Below are positions 17,896-25,979 of a DNA stretch of 64,000 nucleotides, one piece after another. The notes beneath the pieces are model-generated. The model was given only the letters and a program-made list of their open reading frames with translations, did not search any database and had not been told where the DNA came from. A program made the translations under genes and the position numbers. Location of the stretch: assembly GCA_035362935.1 (NCBI GenBank), contig DAOSEC010000003.1, forward strand, positions 33,417-97,416, given 5' to 3'. The number at the start of each line of letters is the position of its first letter. Position 1 is the stretch's first letter. The DNA comes from DAOSEC01 sp035362935. GTDB lineage: Bacteria > Bacillota_I > Bacilli_A > ML615J-28 > CAG-313.

Positions 17896-19842
17896 ATGAA
17901 ATGGAATAAACTTATTCTTGTATTTATTATCATGTTTACACTAATGCTATCAGGATGCACGCGCCTTCGTCCTCCTGTGAATGTCAAAGCAGATTTAGGT
18001 CTCAATCAAGTTCGAGATATGGAAGATTTGAAAACGTTATTGTCAAAACAAAATACTCGATTTGGGTATGATCTGTTTTCGATCTTTGGTGCTCGAAATG
18101 ATGCTGGGATGGATGCAGCACCAGAATCCAAAGAATCTGAAAGTGGTGGTTCACATTCCACGACAAATGTCCAAGTTGATGGAGTGGATGAAGGAGACAT
18201 CATTAAAACCGACGGAAATAGAATTTATTACATCACATATGATCGATTGAGAGTTGTTGATTTAAATGGAGACGGTACGATGCAACTCGCATTAAACGTT
18301 CAACTCGATTCGGTTGAACAAACAGCGTATCGCTATTCCTATTTTCATGATTTATACGTTACAGACCGTTATTTGGTTGTAATTGGTCAAACTTGGTATT
18401 ATACCTATTATGATATTAATGGTACAATTAAAGGTTCTGACATAGATAGTAGTATCGAACCAGGATTTGCTGGATTATACGCAATGTCTACACCAGTAAC
18501 ACTCATCTATTTATATGACATTCAAACACTTGAACAAGTAAAAACAATTGAAACCAGTGGTTATTATTTAACTTCACGTTTGATTGAAGATAGTTTGTAT
18601 CTAATGACCAATCATTATTCTTGGTATGGTTATAACAATGAAACAAATTATGATCCAAGACCTTGGTATAAAGTAGATGATGAATTATCCGTTCCTAAGT
18701 TTACTGACATTAAATATGTACCTGGAATGTATTATCAATCCTTTACCTCTATTGTTTCTTTAAAGTTATCGGAAGAAATTACAGTGAACCAACAAGTGTT
18801 TTTAGGTAGAGCAAGTTGGGGACAAGTCTATATGAATCATAACCGATTATACTTTGCATCTACAGATTATGAATATGATATTCTAGGTGGATATAAACAA
18901 ATTGGTACATTGATTGCGTATGAACTTAATCATAGCGAAGCAACCGTTTCTTATGGTGGAGCAGGAACGTATCGTGGTTATATCATCAATCAATTTGCGA
19001 TGGATGAAAACGATGGTTACATGCGAATTGTCACAACCGAAGGTTGGGGGGATTCTGTGAAAAATCGTTTGTATGTCTTTGAGCCAATCTTAGAAGGAAG
19101 CAAAAAAGTATTAAAAGAAGTTGCTGGAATCTTTGAGGGAATCGGAAAACCAAGAGAAACGGTAAGAAGTGTTCGTTTCAACAATTTCAAAGAAATTGTT
19201 ACTATCGTAACCTATGAACAAACAGATCCGTTTTATACGATTGATTTAAGTGACCCTTATAATCCTGTAATCCGCGGAGCACTTGAAGTAACTGGATTTA
19301 GCTTATACCAACACCCATGGACCGAAAACTTGGTAATTGGGATCGGACAAGAAGCAGAAGGAACAATGATCACTGGATTAAAACTAGCGCTTTATGACAT
19401 TACTGATATTGACAATCCAATTGAAGTAGGACAACCACTCATTCTTCCAAACAACAATAACTCATGGGTTTGGAGTGAGGCACTCTATAATCACAAATCA
19501 ATCTTAATTGCGAAAGAATACAATATGATAGGATTTAGTGTTTATCAATCTCGTTGGTTCGAATCCTATTACGCTCAAAACAATGATTATGTCTTGTTTG
19601 ATATTGACGTAAATAGTGCGACCCCAATCACCATCAAACAAGTAATCTCTCACTACCCAATCTTTACCGAGACAAATCCTACTCAAGACTCATATTACAA
19701 CTCCTATAACTACAGCATTGAACGTTCTGTTTATGCGAATGGATATTTATATGCGATTTCAAGTGAAGCAGTAACGTCACATACGTTAGTTGGTGAGTTT
19801 ACGCAAGTATCTAGATTATTATTCCAATCTCCTACAAACTAG
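17896..19842 (+). CDS. Lipoprotein with C-terminal beta-propeller domain
   Basis: The protein has 648 residues from ATG 17896. GTG 17887 is part of the ribosome-binding site AGAGGTG, so it is rejected. A lipoprotein signal ends in LSGC (Cys21). VDGVDEGDIIKTDGNRIYYIT near residue 95 and repeated segments such as YLYDIQTLEQVKTIETSG and YAISSEAV match the secreted family with a propeller distantly related to WD-40 repeats. The function is unknown. It lies directly before a sigma factor/anti-sigma pair, and its final codons and stop are part of a 26-nt tandem duplication, so it may belong to the same regulon. Confidence 0.85.
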   Translation: MKWNKLILVFIIMFTLMLSGCTRLRPPVNVKADLGLNQVRDMEDLKTLLSKQNTRFGYDLFSIFGARNDAGMDAAPESKESESGGSHSTTNVQVDGVDEGDIIKTDGNRIYYITYDRLRVVDLNGDGTMQLALNVQLDSVEQTAYRYSYFHDLYVTDRYLVVIGQTWYYTYYDINGTIKGSDIDSSIEPGFAGLYAMSTPVTLIYLYDIQTLEQVKTIETSGYYLTSRLIEDSLYLMTNHYSWYGYNNETNYDPRPWYKVDDELSVPKFTDIKYVPGMYYQSFTSIVSLKLSEEITVNQQVFLGRASWGQVYMNHNRLYFASTDYEYDILGGYKQIGTLIAYELNHSEATVSYGGAGTYRGYIINQFAMDENDGYMRIVTTEGWGDSVKNRLYVFEPILEGSKKVLKEVAGIFEGIGKPRETVRSVRFNNFKEIVTIVTYEQTDPFYTIDLSDPYNPVIRGALEVTGFSLYQHPWTENLVIGIGQEAEGTMITGLKLALYDITDIDNPIEVGQPLILPNNNNSWVWSEALYNHKSILIAKEYNMIGFSVYQSRWFESYYAQNNDYVLFDIDVNSATPITIKQVISHYPIFTETNPTQDSYYNSYNYSIERSVYANGYLYAISSEAVTSHTLVGEFTQVSRLLFQSPTN

Positions 19843-19883
19843 CAACAATATTGTTATGTACAAACTAGCAACAATATTGTTAT
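19833..19883 (+). repeat. Two tandem 25-nt repeats with palindromes
   Basis: A 25-nt unit occurs at 19833-19857 and 19859-19883. Each contains the 12-bp perfect palindrome AACAATATTGTT (19844-19855 and 19870-19881). The left unit includes the last codon and TAG stop of the propeller gene. The right unit ends 3 nt before the -35 of the sigma-factor promoter. Confidence 0.9.
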
Positions 19884-19886
19884 CTA

Positions 19887-19915
19887 TTGTGGGTTAGAAG
19901 AATTCATGCTATAAT
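19887..19915 (+). promoter_or_regulatory. Promoter of the sigma-factor operon
   Basis: TTGTGG (19887-19892) and TATAAT (19910-19915) are spaced by 17 nt. The palindrome pair lies immediately upstream, an activator-like position. The spacer holds GGTTAGAAGAATTCAT (19892-19907), which recurs at 19957-19972 in the start of the coding region. Confidence 0.75.
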
Positions 19916-19949
19916 GATTTATAATTCATAAGGGTTAGGAGATCTCATT

Positions 19950-20450
19950 ATGGCTAGGTTAGAAGAATTCATTGAGGGGTTAATCCTCAAAGACGAGGAA
20001 TCATTTGAACAGATTTATAATGAGACGAAACATTCGGTGTATGCATTGATTGTTTCGATTGTGAAAAATAAGGCAGATGCAGAAGACATTATGCAGGACA
20101 CTTACATTAAAATGATTGCTTCGATTCACATGTATCAGCCAAAGTATCCATTCAAGAATTGGATTCTAACGATTGCGAAAAACCTAGCCATTGATTTTCT
20201 AAGAAAAAAACAATTTACAACTATTATAGGACTTGAGGACTTTGAATACATCGTCCCAAGTAAGGATATTAGTCCTCAACTAGCGCTTGAAATCAACGAG
20301 CAGCTCAATAAAATGACCGATATCGAACGCCAAATCTTTTTATTACATGTTGTGGATGACTTAAAACACAAAGAGATTGCGGCAATCCTAAATAAGCCAC
20401 TTGGTACCATTCTTTGGCACTATCAAAAAGCGCTCAAGAAAGTAAAGTGA
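19950..20450 (+). CDS. ECF-type RNA polymerase sigma factor
   Basis: This is a 166-residue sigma-70 family factor with only regions 2 and 4. Region 2 (about 18-90) shows IVKNKADAEDIMQDTYIKMI and YPFKNWILTIAKNLAIDFLRKKQ. Region 4 (about 110-165) shows MTDIERQIFLLHVVDDLKHKEIAAIL and a DNA-recognition helix (GTILWHYQKALKKV). Such factors redirect RNA polymerase to a small set of stress or envelope genes and are held by a cognate anti-sigma protein. That partner is probably encoded 16 nt downstream. Confidence 0.92.
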   Translation: MARLEEFIEGLILKDEESFEQIYNETKHSVYALIVSIVKNKADAEDIMQDTYIKMIASIHMYQPKYPFKNWILTIAKNLAIDFLRKKQFTTIIGLEDFEYIVPSKDISPQLALEINEQLNKMTDIERQIFLLHVVDDLKHKEIAAILNKPLGTILWHYQKALKKVK

Positions 20451-20466
20451 AAGGAGGTGTCCATAG

Positions 20467-21591
20467 ATGAATAAGAAACAGCGAATAAATGAAATTAAAA
20501 ACGCATTTGTACAGTCTACCCCTGATGTGATTGAACGTATTGATTTGAGTCATATACAAAACTTAGGTCCAACGATTGATCCAAATTTATTTCTCTCCAC
20601 AAAACCTTTTCCTCTGAGAATATCGTATAAACGTCTTGCATTCTTATTCTCTATGGCCATCATCTTAGTGATAGGAACCATTTACATCGGATCAATGTTA
20701 CCAAAAACAGAAGCACCGATGGATAATGAGTTTTCGTATTCCGAAGTTTCATCAAGCGAAGCAACGCCTCTTAGTCACGCTATCATAGGTGGAACTGTGA
20801 TATTACAACAATTCTTAGTTGAGTTAGGAGTTGATCCAATTGGTTTTGTTCCGAATCAACCAAACCTTTGGCAAATTGAATCTAGACTAGATCGTTTCTA
20901 TCAATATGTTCCCATTTTACATCAAATGTTATCTCCTCAAACCACAAGCAGCATCACTTTGGTCGAATCAGATCGGTCGGATTATCAACAAAAAATGATT
21001 GTTCCAGTCCAACAAATGAGTGGAACAGAACAAAACATGATTGTTTATCTCAATGTTACCAACAATCAAATCAAAGAAATTGACGGACTTGTCGTAATCG
21101 AAGAACATATGTTTTATTTTGATGCATCTTATTTAGAAACATCAAAAGTAACCTATCGATTTTATCAGTCAAATGAGTTACAAGACAAACGAATCGAATT
21201 AACACAAGACAAAGCAACCAATTCAATTACTTATCATGTAAAAAAAGTGGATGGATCGACAATCATTAACGATAGCATCATTGAAAAAACAGAGGATCAA
21301 GTCAAACTTTTACTAATAAAAAACAGTCAGATTGATGTTTCCTTTGATGTTACGTGGGTTGATCAATTAGAAGCAACTTATGAAATCTCAACAATCTCAA
21401 TGACTTTTCCAAATAGTACCGATTTTCCAGTTGTTGGAGATTACAAATTTGAAAGCAGTCTTCTTGGTGAAGTTGGAACAATCAGAGTGTATGTTGATCT
21501 CGATCAAATGAGTTTAACCGACAAAATCCACATTAATGTGACTCGACCAATCTATGGATCAAGAACCTATGTGTTCAATATCGAAGATTAA
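20467..21591 (+). CDS. Putative anti-sigma factor with one membrane helix
   Basis: The 374-residue protein has a short cytoplasmic N-terminus (about 1-58), one membrane helix (about 59-78, FLFSMAIILVIGTIYIGSML) and a large outer domain. The outer domain is rich in beta-strand patterns with many Thr and Ile residues. Position 16 nt behind the sigma factor (AAGGAGGTG site) and the topology fit a transmembrane anti-sigma factor. I see no zinc-binding HxxxCxxC motif, so it is not a ZAS-type protein. Family is not recognised from sequence alone. Confidence 0.65.
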   Translation: MNKKQRINEIKNAFVQSTPDVIERIDLSHIQNLGPTIDPNLFLSTKPFPLRISYKRLAFLFSMAIILVIGTIYIGSMLPKTEAPMDNEFSYSEVSSSEATPLSHAIIGGTVILQQFLVELGVDPIGFVPNQPNLWQIESRLDRFYQYVPILHQMLSPQTTSSITLVESDRSDYQQKMIVPVQQMSGTEQNMIVYLNVTNNQIKEIDGLVVIEEHMFYFDASYLETSKVTYRFYQSNELQDKRIELTQDKATNSITYHVKKVDGSTIINDSIIEKTEDQVKLLLIKNSQIDVSFDVTWVDQLEATYEISTISMTFPNSTDFPVVGDYKFESSLLGEVGTIRVYVDLDQMSLTDKIHINVTRPIYGSRTYVFNIED

Positions 21592-21622
21592 AAAAACCAG
21601 TTTCATCTAGAAACTGGTTTTT
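21592..21622. terminator. Bidirectional terminator
   Basis: AAAAACCAGTTTC (21592-21604) pairs with GAAACTGGTTTTT (21610-21622), with A and T runs on both sides. It can stop the sigma operon (plus) and the endonuclease gene (minus). Confidence 0.9.
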
Positions 21623-21626
21623 GTTA

Positions 21627-23093
21627 TTATCCCCAAATGAGCCCAACAAATTGTGGGTAATCAATATAAGGATTTCGATTCTTTTGATAAGAGAAAATAA
21701 CTTCGTTGCGATTGCGTTCAAAATCGTCAACTGGATCAAAATCATGCCAATCTAGCAAGGTTGAAAACCAAGCCATTTCTCGAACAGAAGGGTTCTTATC
21801 AACTAATGTATATTGAGGATAACGCGTTACCATATAAAATAGAATCCGTGCTATATCACCTTTGACGGCATCGCGTGGAGCATAACTCGCTGCTGTTGTT
21901 GTGTTGGCAAAATATTTGTTTCCACGACTTGAGTTTTCACTTGGATTGGCTGGTTTTAAATTGTGTAAATCCGAAGCTTCATTGACCGTACCGTTTGCTG
22001 CACTAACACCAAGGAGCGATTGTGGCCAGACATGCTCTCTATTCCATGTAGTTCCACCATCCCATGCAGCTTTCACACTTGTTCCACGATACACCAAAAT
22101 AACGTTACTTGCGTTATTGGGATCTCGATCGGTAATTTGTAATATATCTCTTGCATCGCCGTAATTGACTCCCTTTACTCCTGTTGAAACAATGCTTCTG
22201 AGTTCTAGGAGAAGTGCATTTCCAACTAAGCCCTTAGCAGAATTATAGTACGCTAACGTGATAAAATCATCATCTTGTGAAGGAGATACGGTTACTTGAA
22301 AACTTACTTCAAACTCATCATGACTTACAAATACGTTGTAAGGACCAGCTTGTGTAAGCAAAACACTTGTTACAGTATATTCGCTCGAGAGTAATGTCTC
22401 TTTTGATCCATCTGACCAAACGAGTCTAACTTGGAGACCACTTAGATTGATATTGTCATTGATTTGATAGTTTAACTTAGTAGGTGGAGTAATTTCGATA
22501 CCAACTTTGGTTAATGGGACTTCAACCTCACTCACAGCTACTTTAAACGAATCAGTAAATGTTTTATAGGTTACAAGTATAGTTTTTGTTCCAGAAGTAC
22601 TAGAATCATACCCACTAACTGTATATTCATGAGGTGCAAGATCTCTTGTAGTATAATCTGATAGTATGGCTGATACCGTGATACCTGTCAAGTCTAACAT
22701 TTCGTTTTGTGCATAGATTAACTTATTTGGTGCTCTTACGATTAGACCAATTTCATAAGGAATAATCTCTTCCATTGGGTCTAACACAATGAGCCAAATT
22801 CCTGTGGTAAAATAGTTATAAGAGATTGTGACATATTGAACCCCAGGTTCACTTGAATCAAACCCTTCAAATGTCAATCGTGATTGAGTTATTAAAATTA
22901 AATTGTCATTGGATTGAACAACACTTACTTTGATGGTTGACGGATCAAAGGGCTCTTCGTATTCGTACATAATCTTAGCAACCTCAGTTACTTCAATACC
23001 AATGTCACGAACCTCTCGACCACCAAGACCTTCACAAGCGGATAATGTGAATCCAAATAATAAGATAATAAGAAAAGTAAAAAGTTTCTTCAT
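21627..23093 (-). CDS. Secreted endonuclease I lipoprotein with Ig-like domains
   Basis: This is a 488-residue lipoprotein (LSAC, Cys20). It has three successive bacterial Ig-like modules, marked by the repeated pattern LxYxxxxxxDLTGIxVxxxxSDxTxxxL at about 35-110, 120-200 and 205-285. The C-terminal endonuclease I domain (about 295-488) contains WNREHVWPQS, the His-metal active-site segment of the EndA/Vvn/YurI group, and SDLHNLKPANPSENSSRGN. It should digest extracellular DNA or RNA, possibly for nucleotide scavenging. ATG 23093 has an AAAGGA site 9-10 nt upstream; two earlier in-frame ATGs are too close or lack a site. Confidence 0.9.
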   Translation of the reverse strand: MKKLFTFLIILLFGFTLSACEGLGGREVRDIGIEVTEVAKIMYEYEEPFDPSTIKVSVVQSNDNLILITQSRLTFEGFDSSEPGVQYVTISYNYFTTGIWLIVLDPMEEIIPYEIGLIVRAPNKLIYAQNEMLDLTGITVSAILSDYTTRDLAPHEYTVSGYDSSTSGTKTILVTYKTFTDSFKVAVSEVEVPLTKVGIEITPPTKLNYQINDNINLSGLQVRLVWSDGSKETLLSSEYTVTSVLLTQAGPYNVFVSHDEFEVSFQVTVSPSQDDDFITLAYYNSAKGLVGNALLLELRSIVSTGVKGVNYGDARDILQITDRDPNNASNVILVYRGTSVKAAWDGGTTWNREHVWPQSLLGVSAANGTVNEASDLHNLKPANPSENSSRGNKYFANTTTAASYAPRDAVKGDIARILFYMVTRYPQYTLVDKNPSVREMAWFSTLLDWHDFDPVDDFERNRNEVIFSYQKNRNPYIDYPQFVGLIWG

Positions 23094-23318
23094 ACAAATC
23101 ATGTCCTTTGTTTCTATTTTGCTTATAAAGTATATCACAACTATGGGGTGTAATCAAGTCATAAAATATGTAATATTAGATTGGTTCAACCCTACATGTC
23201 CTCAAGATAAGATTTGTTCTCATATTTATAATAAAAAGTATAAAAATGGGTTTACTAATTAATTAAAGTTTGATAAACTGAGAATAATGAACATTAATTC
23301 AGGAAAGGAACTATTACT

Positions 23319-24113
23319 ATGAAAGAATCAAAATTTACTGGAGGAATGCTAGGATATCTTGGCGTTCGTATTGTCGCATTTTTAATTACGAGTTTTACAT
23401 TAGGGATAGGGTATCCATGGGCAGTAACGTACAAACAGAAGTGGCTAACCAAACATCAAACAATCGATGGAGAACAATTGGTGTTTACGGGAACAGGTGG
23501 TCAGTTATTTGGAAACTATATTAAATGGTTTTTGTTATCAATCATTACCTTAGGGATATATGCTTTGTGGTTACCTATTAAAATTCAACAATGGGTAACA
23601 AAAAATACACATCAATTGTCTACTTTGACGAATGTTGAAATTACCGAATCGAAACGTTCTCAACAAGAATCATCAAATACTAGTCAAAAATCTCTATCAT
23701 TCAAAAACAAAAAGTTACAAAAACTTTTAATTTTTGTAACAAGCATTGTTGTATTTTCATTAGCTTATTATCTAATTGATATCGTTATTATTGCATCAAA
23801 ATATAATATTGAGTTTAGGGTTTTATTCATAAGATCTAATGGATTACTTCGCGTCATCATGTTTGTAATAACTATGATAGGATTGCTTATTCAATTATTT
23901 GGAAAGAATCGACCTGTGATTATGGTTTTCGTATCAATTTGTATACTGGTTGATATCATTTTGATCCAACGAGGGTTTTCAAATATGGCACCGTTTGTTA
24001 TATCTCCAATGTGGATAAATATAATTGCATTCTTATTCATAAAAATTATAGCTTTCGCACTTGTTATACCAGCAACAATTATATCATTCAAGCAAAAAGG
24101 TTTAAAAGACTAA
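23319..24113 (+). CDS. DUF898-like membrane protein
   Basis: The N-terminal 95 residues match half of a DUF898/YjgN module: FTGGMLGYLGVRIVAFLITSFTLGIGYPWAVTY and GYIKWFLLSIITLGIYALWLP-like segments. A basic linker (95-135) leads to a C-terminal region with four membrane helices (about 137-258). The C-terminal region resembles the whole of the next gene. The function is unknown. An AAAGGA site precedes the ATG. The protein is rich in Ile and Lys and the gene AT-rich relative to its neighbours, which can mean relaxed constraint or acquisition. Confidence 0.7.
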   Translation: MKESKFTGGMLGYLGVRIVAFLITSFTLGIGYPWAVTYKQKWLTKHQTIDGEQLVFTGTGGQLFGNYIKWFLLSIITLGIYALWLPIKIQQWVTKNTHQLSTLTNVEITESKRSQQESSNTSQKSLSFKNKKLQKLLIFVTSIVVFSLAYYLIDIVIIASKYNIEFRVLFIRSNGLLRVIMFVITMIGLLIQLFGKNRPVIMVFVSICILVDIILIQRGFSNMAPFVISPMWINIIAFLFIKIIAFALVIPATIISFKQKGLKD

Positions 24114-24203
24114 TATATTTTCACAAAAATGGTGTATTTAAGAATCTTGTAGAATATGCATTGATTTCAATATAGAGATAAGTCAAAGAAAGGATGAATT
24201 TAC

Positions 24204-24662
24204 ATGAAAAAACCAAGTATTTTGTCAATTAAATATGTAAAACGCTCAACCTTAAGAATAAAAAAAGAGAAATCCTTGCAACTTACTTTAATCATATTAT
24301 TTGCGTTGATTACATTGACATTCGTCCATAGATATTATAGTGCATTTTATATATTGAGTCCATTTCCTAATCCAATAATAAGAGCAATTTCGATGCTTGG
24401 TAGCCAAAGAATTATATTCTTTGTTATCATTTTCATCATGCTACTCATTCATATATTTGGAAACAATAACCCAAAATTAATGATTGCAACTCTCATATTG
24501 ATTATAATTGATTTTGTTTTTATGTTTATAAACGTACCATTTCAACCACCACTTGAGATAGGTGGTATCTTAATTTATAGCGATATCTTGTTCATATTAA
24601 AAATCATCGCAATTTGGTTGGCTTACGTCGCAACCAAAATATCAATCAAAACATACTTTTAA
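24204..24662 (+). CDS. Small four-helix membrane protein, paralogue of the preceding C-terminus
   Basis: This 152-residue hydrophobic protein has four predicted helices and an AAAGGA ribosome-binding site. Its core (IFFVIIFIMLLIHIFGNNNP) aligns with IMFVITMIGLLIQLFGKNRP in the preceding protein, and both end in a similar IIKIIA helix. I read it as a duplicated, free-standing C-terminal domain. No function is recognised. Confidence 0.6.
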   Translation: MKKPSILSIKYVKRSTLRIKKEKSLQLTLIILFALITLTFVHRYYSAFYILSPFPNPIIRAISMLGSQRIIFFVIIFIMLLIHIFGNNNPKLMIATLILIIIDFVFMFINVPFQPPLEIGGILIYSDILFILKIIAIWLAYVATKISIKTYF

Positions 24663-24718
24663 TATTTAAGTGTTAGAGTATTTATAAAAGCAATTTGTAA
24701 AAGCAATTCCTTTTTTAA

Positions 24719-24747
24719 TTGACTTTTCATACAATTTATGGTATTAT
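24719..24747 (+). promoter_or_regulatory. rplU operon promoter
   Basis: TTGACT (24719-24724) and TATTAT (24742-24747) are spaced by 17 nt, close to consensus, as expected for a ribosomal-protein operon. Confidence 0.85.
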
Positions 24748-24753
24748 ATCTAC

Positions 24754-24846
24754 GTTGCAAAATATCCTACTATGCAACCGCACTTCAAAGGTTAAACAAG
24801 AGGCTATAAGCCCACCTTCATGGCGAGTCTTAGGAAATAAATGAGG
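24754..24846 (+). ncRNA. L21-type ribosomal-protein leader
   Basis: The roughly 105-nt leader contains ATGCAACCGCAC, AGGTTAAACAAGAGGC and AAGCCCACCTTCATGGCGAG. That order resembles the L21 leader found upstream of rplU in Firmicutes, where L21 is thought to regulate its own operon. The assignment is from memory of the motif, not from a covariance search. Confidence 0.6.
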
Positions 24847-24857
24847 AGGTGTAATGG

Positions 24858-25157
24858 ATGTTCGCAATTATTGAAACTGGTGGTAAACAATACCGCGTTA
24901 GCGAAGGAGACGCTATCTATATTGAAAAATTAGAAGCGGAAGCCGGAAATGAAGTTGTTTTTGACCGCGTTTTATTATTAGGTGACAAAGTGGGTGCTCC
25001 GTATGTCAAAGGTGCTACGGTAACAGCTACAGTGGAAAAACAAGGAAAACAAAAGAAAATTATTGTTTTCAAATACAAACCTAAGAAAAAATATCGTAAA
25101 AAACAAGGTCATCGTCAACCGTATACGAAAGTTATCATTTCTAAAATCGAAGGATAA
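24858..25157 (+). CDS. rplU: 50S ribosomal protein L21
   Basis: L21 is a 99-residue large-subunit protein that binds 23S rRNA. MFAIIETGGKQYRVSEGD at the N-terminus and KYKPKKKYRKKQGHRQPYT near the C-terminus are diagnostic. GGAGG lies 8 nt before the ATG at 24858. A nearer ATG at 24854 is out of frame. It is followed by prp and rpmA in the canonical order. Confidence 0.98.
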   Translation: MFAIIETGGKQYRVSEGDAIYIEKLEAEAGNEVVFDRVLLLGDKVGAPYVKGATVTATVEKQGKQKKIIVFKYKPKKKYRKKQGHRQPYTKVIISKIEG

Positions 25158-25164
25158 TTTTCAC

Positions 25165-25488
25165 ATGATTTTAGTGAAGTTCACGACTAATAGTGAAAAA
25201 TTATTTGTAAAACTTCATGTATCTGGGCATTCCGGATATGAAGACATTGGAAAAGACATCGTATGTAGTGGTGTAACGACTGCTGTTTATACAACAATTG
25301 GTCTCATTGAAAAACTCTCAAGTGGATTTCATGTCGATACCAACGAAGAACAAGCTGTCATTCGTGTAACAATTCAAAAACCAAACGAATTGACAAACAC
25401 AATCATGCAAAACTTATATGAAATTTTAACTTCCATCGCGTTTGATTATCCAAAACATGTCAAAATTTCTAATATTAATAATAAATAG
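25165..25488 (+). CDS. prp: Ribosomal-processing cysteine protease Prp
   Basis: Prp removes the N-terminal extension of ribosomal protein L27 in Firmicutes and relatives. The 107-residue protein shows HVSGHSGYEDIGKDIVCSGV (about 18-37), carrying the catalytic His and Cys. ATG 25165 lies 7 nt after rplU and gives the normal length; longer in-frame starts would overlap rplU by 90 nt. Its substrate is encoded immediately downstream and keeps the cleavage sequence. Confidence 0.95.
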   Translation: MILVKFTTNSEKLFVKLHVSGHSGYEDIGKDIVCSGVTTAVYTTIGLIEKLSSGFHVDTNEEQAVIRVTIQKPNELTNTIMQNLYEILTSIAFDYPKHVKISNINNK

Positions 25489-25502
25489 TGAGGAGGACTA
25501 TC

Positions 25503-25793
25503 ATGCTTAAATTTAATTTGCAGTTTTTCGCTTCGAAAAAGGGTACTGGTTCGACACGCAATGGTCGTGATTCGCAAGCCAAACGCCTAGGAGCAAAGTT
25601 AAGTGATGGACAATTCGCTACCGCAGGTTCAATTATTTATCGTCAAAGAGGAACACAAATCCTACCAGGTAATAATGTAGGAGTTGGAAAAGATCATACA
25701 TTGTTTACATTGATTGATGGTTATATTAAATATGAACGCAAAGGGCGCGACAAAACGCAAGCATCTGCGTATCCAACACGTAATAACGAATAA
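25503..25793 (+). CDS. rpmA: 50S ribosomal protein L27 with Prp-cleaved extension
   Basis: L27 reaches the peptidyl-transferase centre. The 96-residue precursor starts MLKFNLQFFASKKGTGST. The first nine residues are the extension that Prp removes after LQFFA to expose SKKG. The start is ATG 25503 behind GTGAGGAGG; GTG 25488 is part of the ribosome-binding site. A terminator follows, closing the rplU-prp-rpmA operon. Confidence 0.97.
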   Translation: MLKFNLQFFASKKGTGSTRNGRDSQAKRLGAKLSDGQFATAGSIIYRQRGTQILPGNNVGVGKDHTLFTLIDGYIKYERKGRDKTQASAYPTRNNE

Positions 25794-25797
25794 AGTA

Positions 25798-25830
25798 ACA
25801 AAACACTTCTTTATGAAGTGTTTTTATTTT
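25798..25830 (+). terminator. Terminator of rplU-prp-rpmA
   Basis: AAACACTTC (25801-25809) pairs with GAAGTGTTT (25815-25823), followed by T. Confidence 0.9.
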
Positions 25831-25840
25831 GATATGAAAG

Positions 25841-25925
25841 ATCATTTCTTCGAAATGAAAAATCATTTCTTCGAAATGATATAATCATTTAGTTAAATGA
25901 TATAATCATTTTTATTTTAAAATGA
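25841..25925 (+). repeat. Array of 21-22-nt palindromic units before obgE
   Basis: Four units start at 25841, 25862, 25884 and 25905 with ATCATTT. Each is followed by an AAATGA arm; the first three have a 4-5-nt loop (CTTCG twice, AGTT once) and the fourth a longer loop. Units 2 and 3 continue into TATAATCATTT, so TATAAT appears at 25880-25885, 25901-25906 and again in the obgE promoter. There is no T run after the first hairpins, so they are not terminators. Confidence 0.8.
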
Positions 25926-25937
25926 TGACGTCCGTGA

Positions 25938-25943
25938 TATAAT
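25938..25943 (+). promoter_or_regulatory. -10 box of obgE promoter
   Basis: TATAAT lies 36 nt before the obgE ATG. The -35 position (25915-25920) reads TTTTAA, a poor match, so the promoter may depend on the upstream palindromes or use one of the other TATAAT copies. Confidence 0.6.
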
Positions 25944-25979
25944 ATATAATAATAAACAAATTTAGAAAATAGGTGTCTT

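Noticed and set aside
25841..25925. Repeat array as a short CRISPR
   Set aside because: Units are contiguous palindromes with 2-4-nt gaps, no spacers, and no cas genes nearby.
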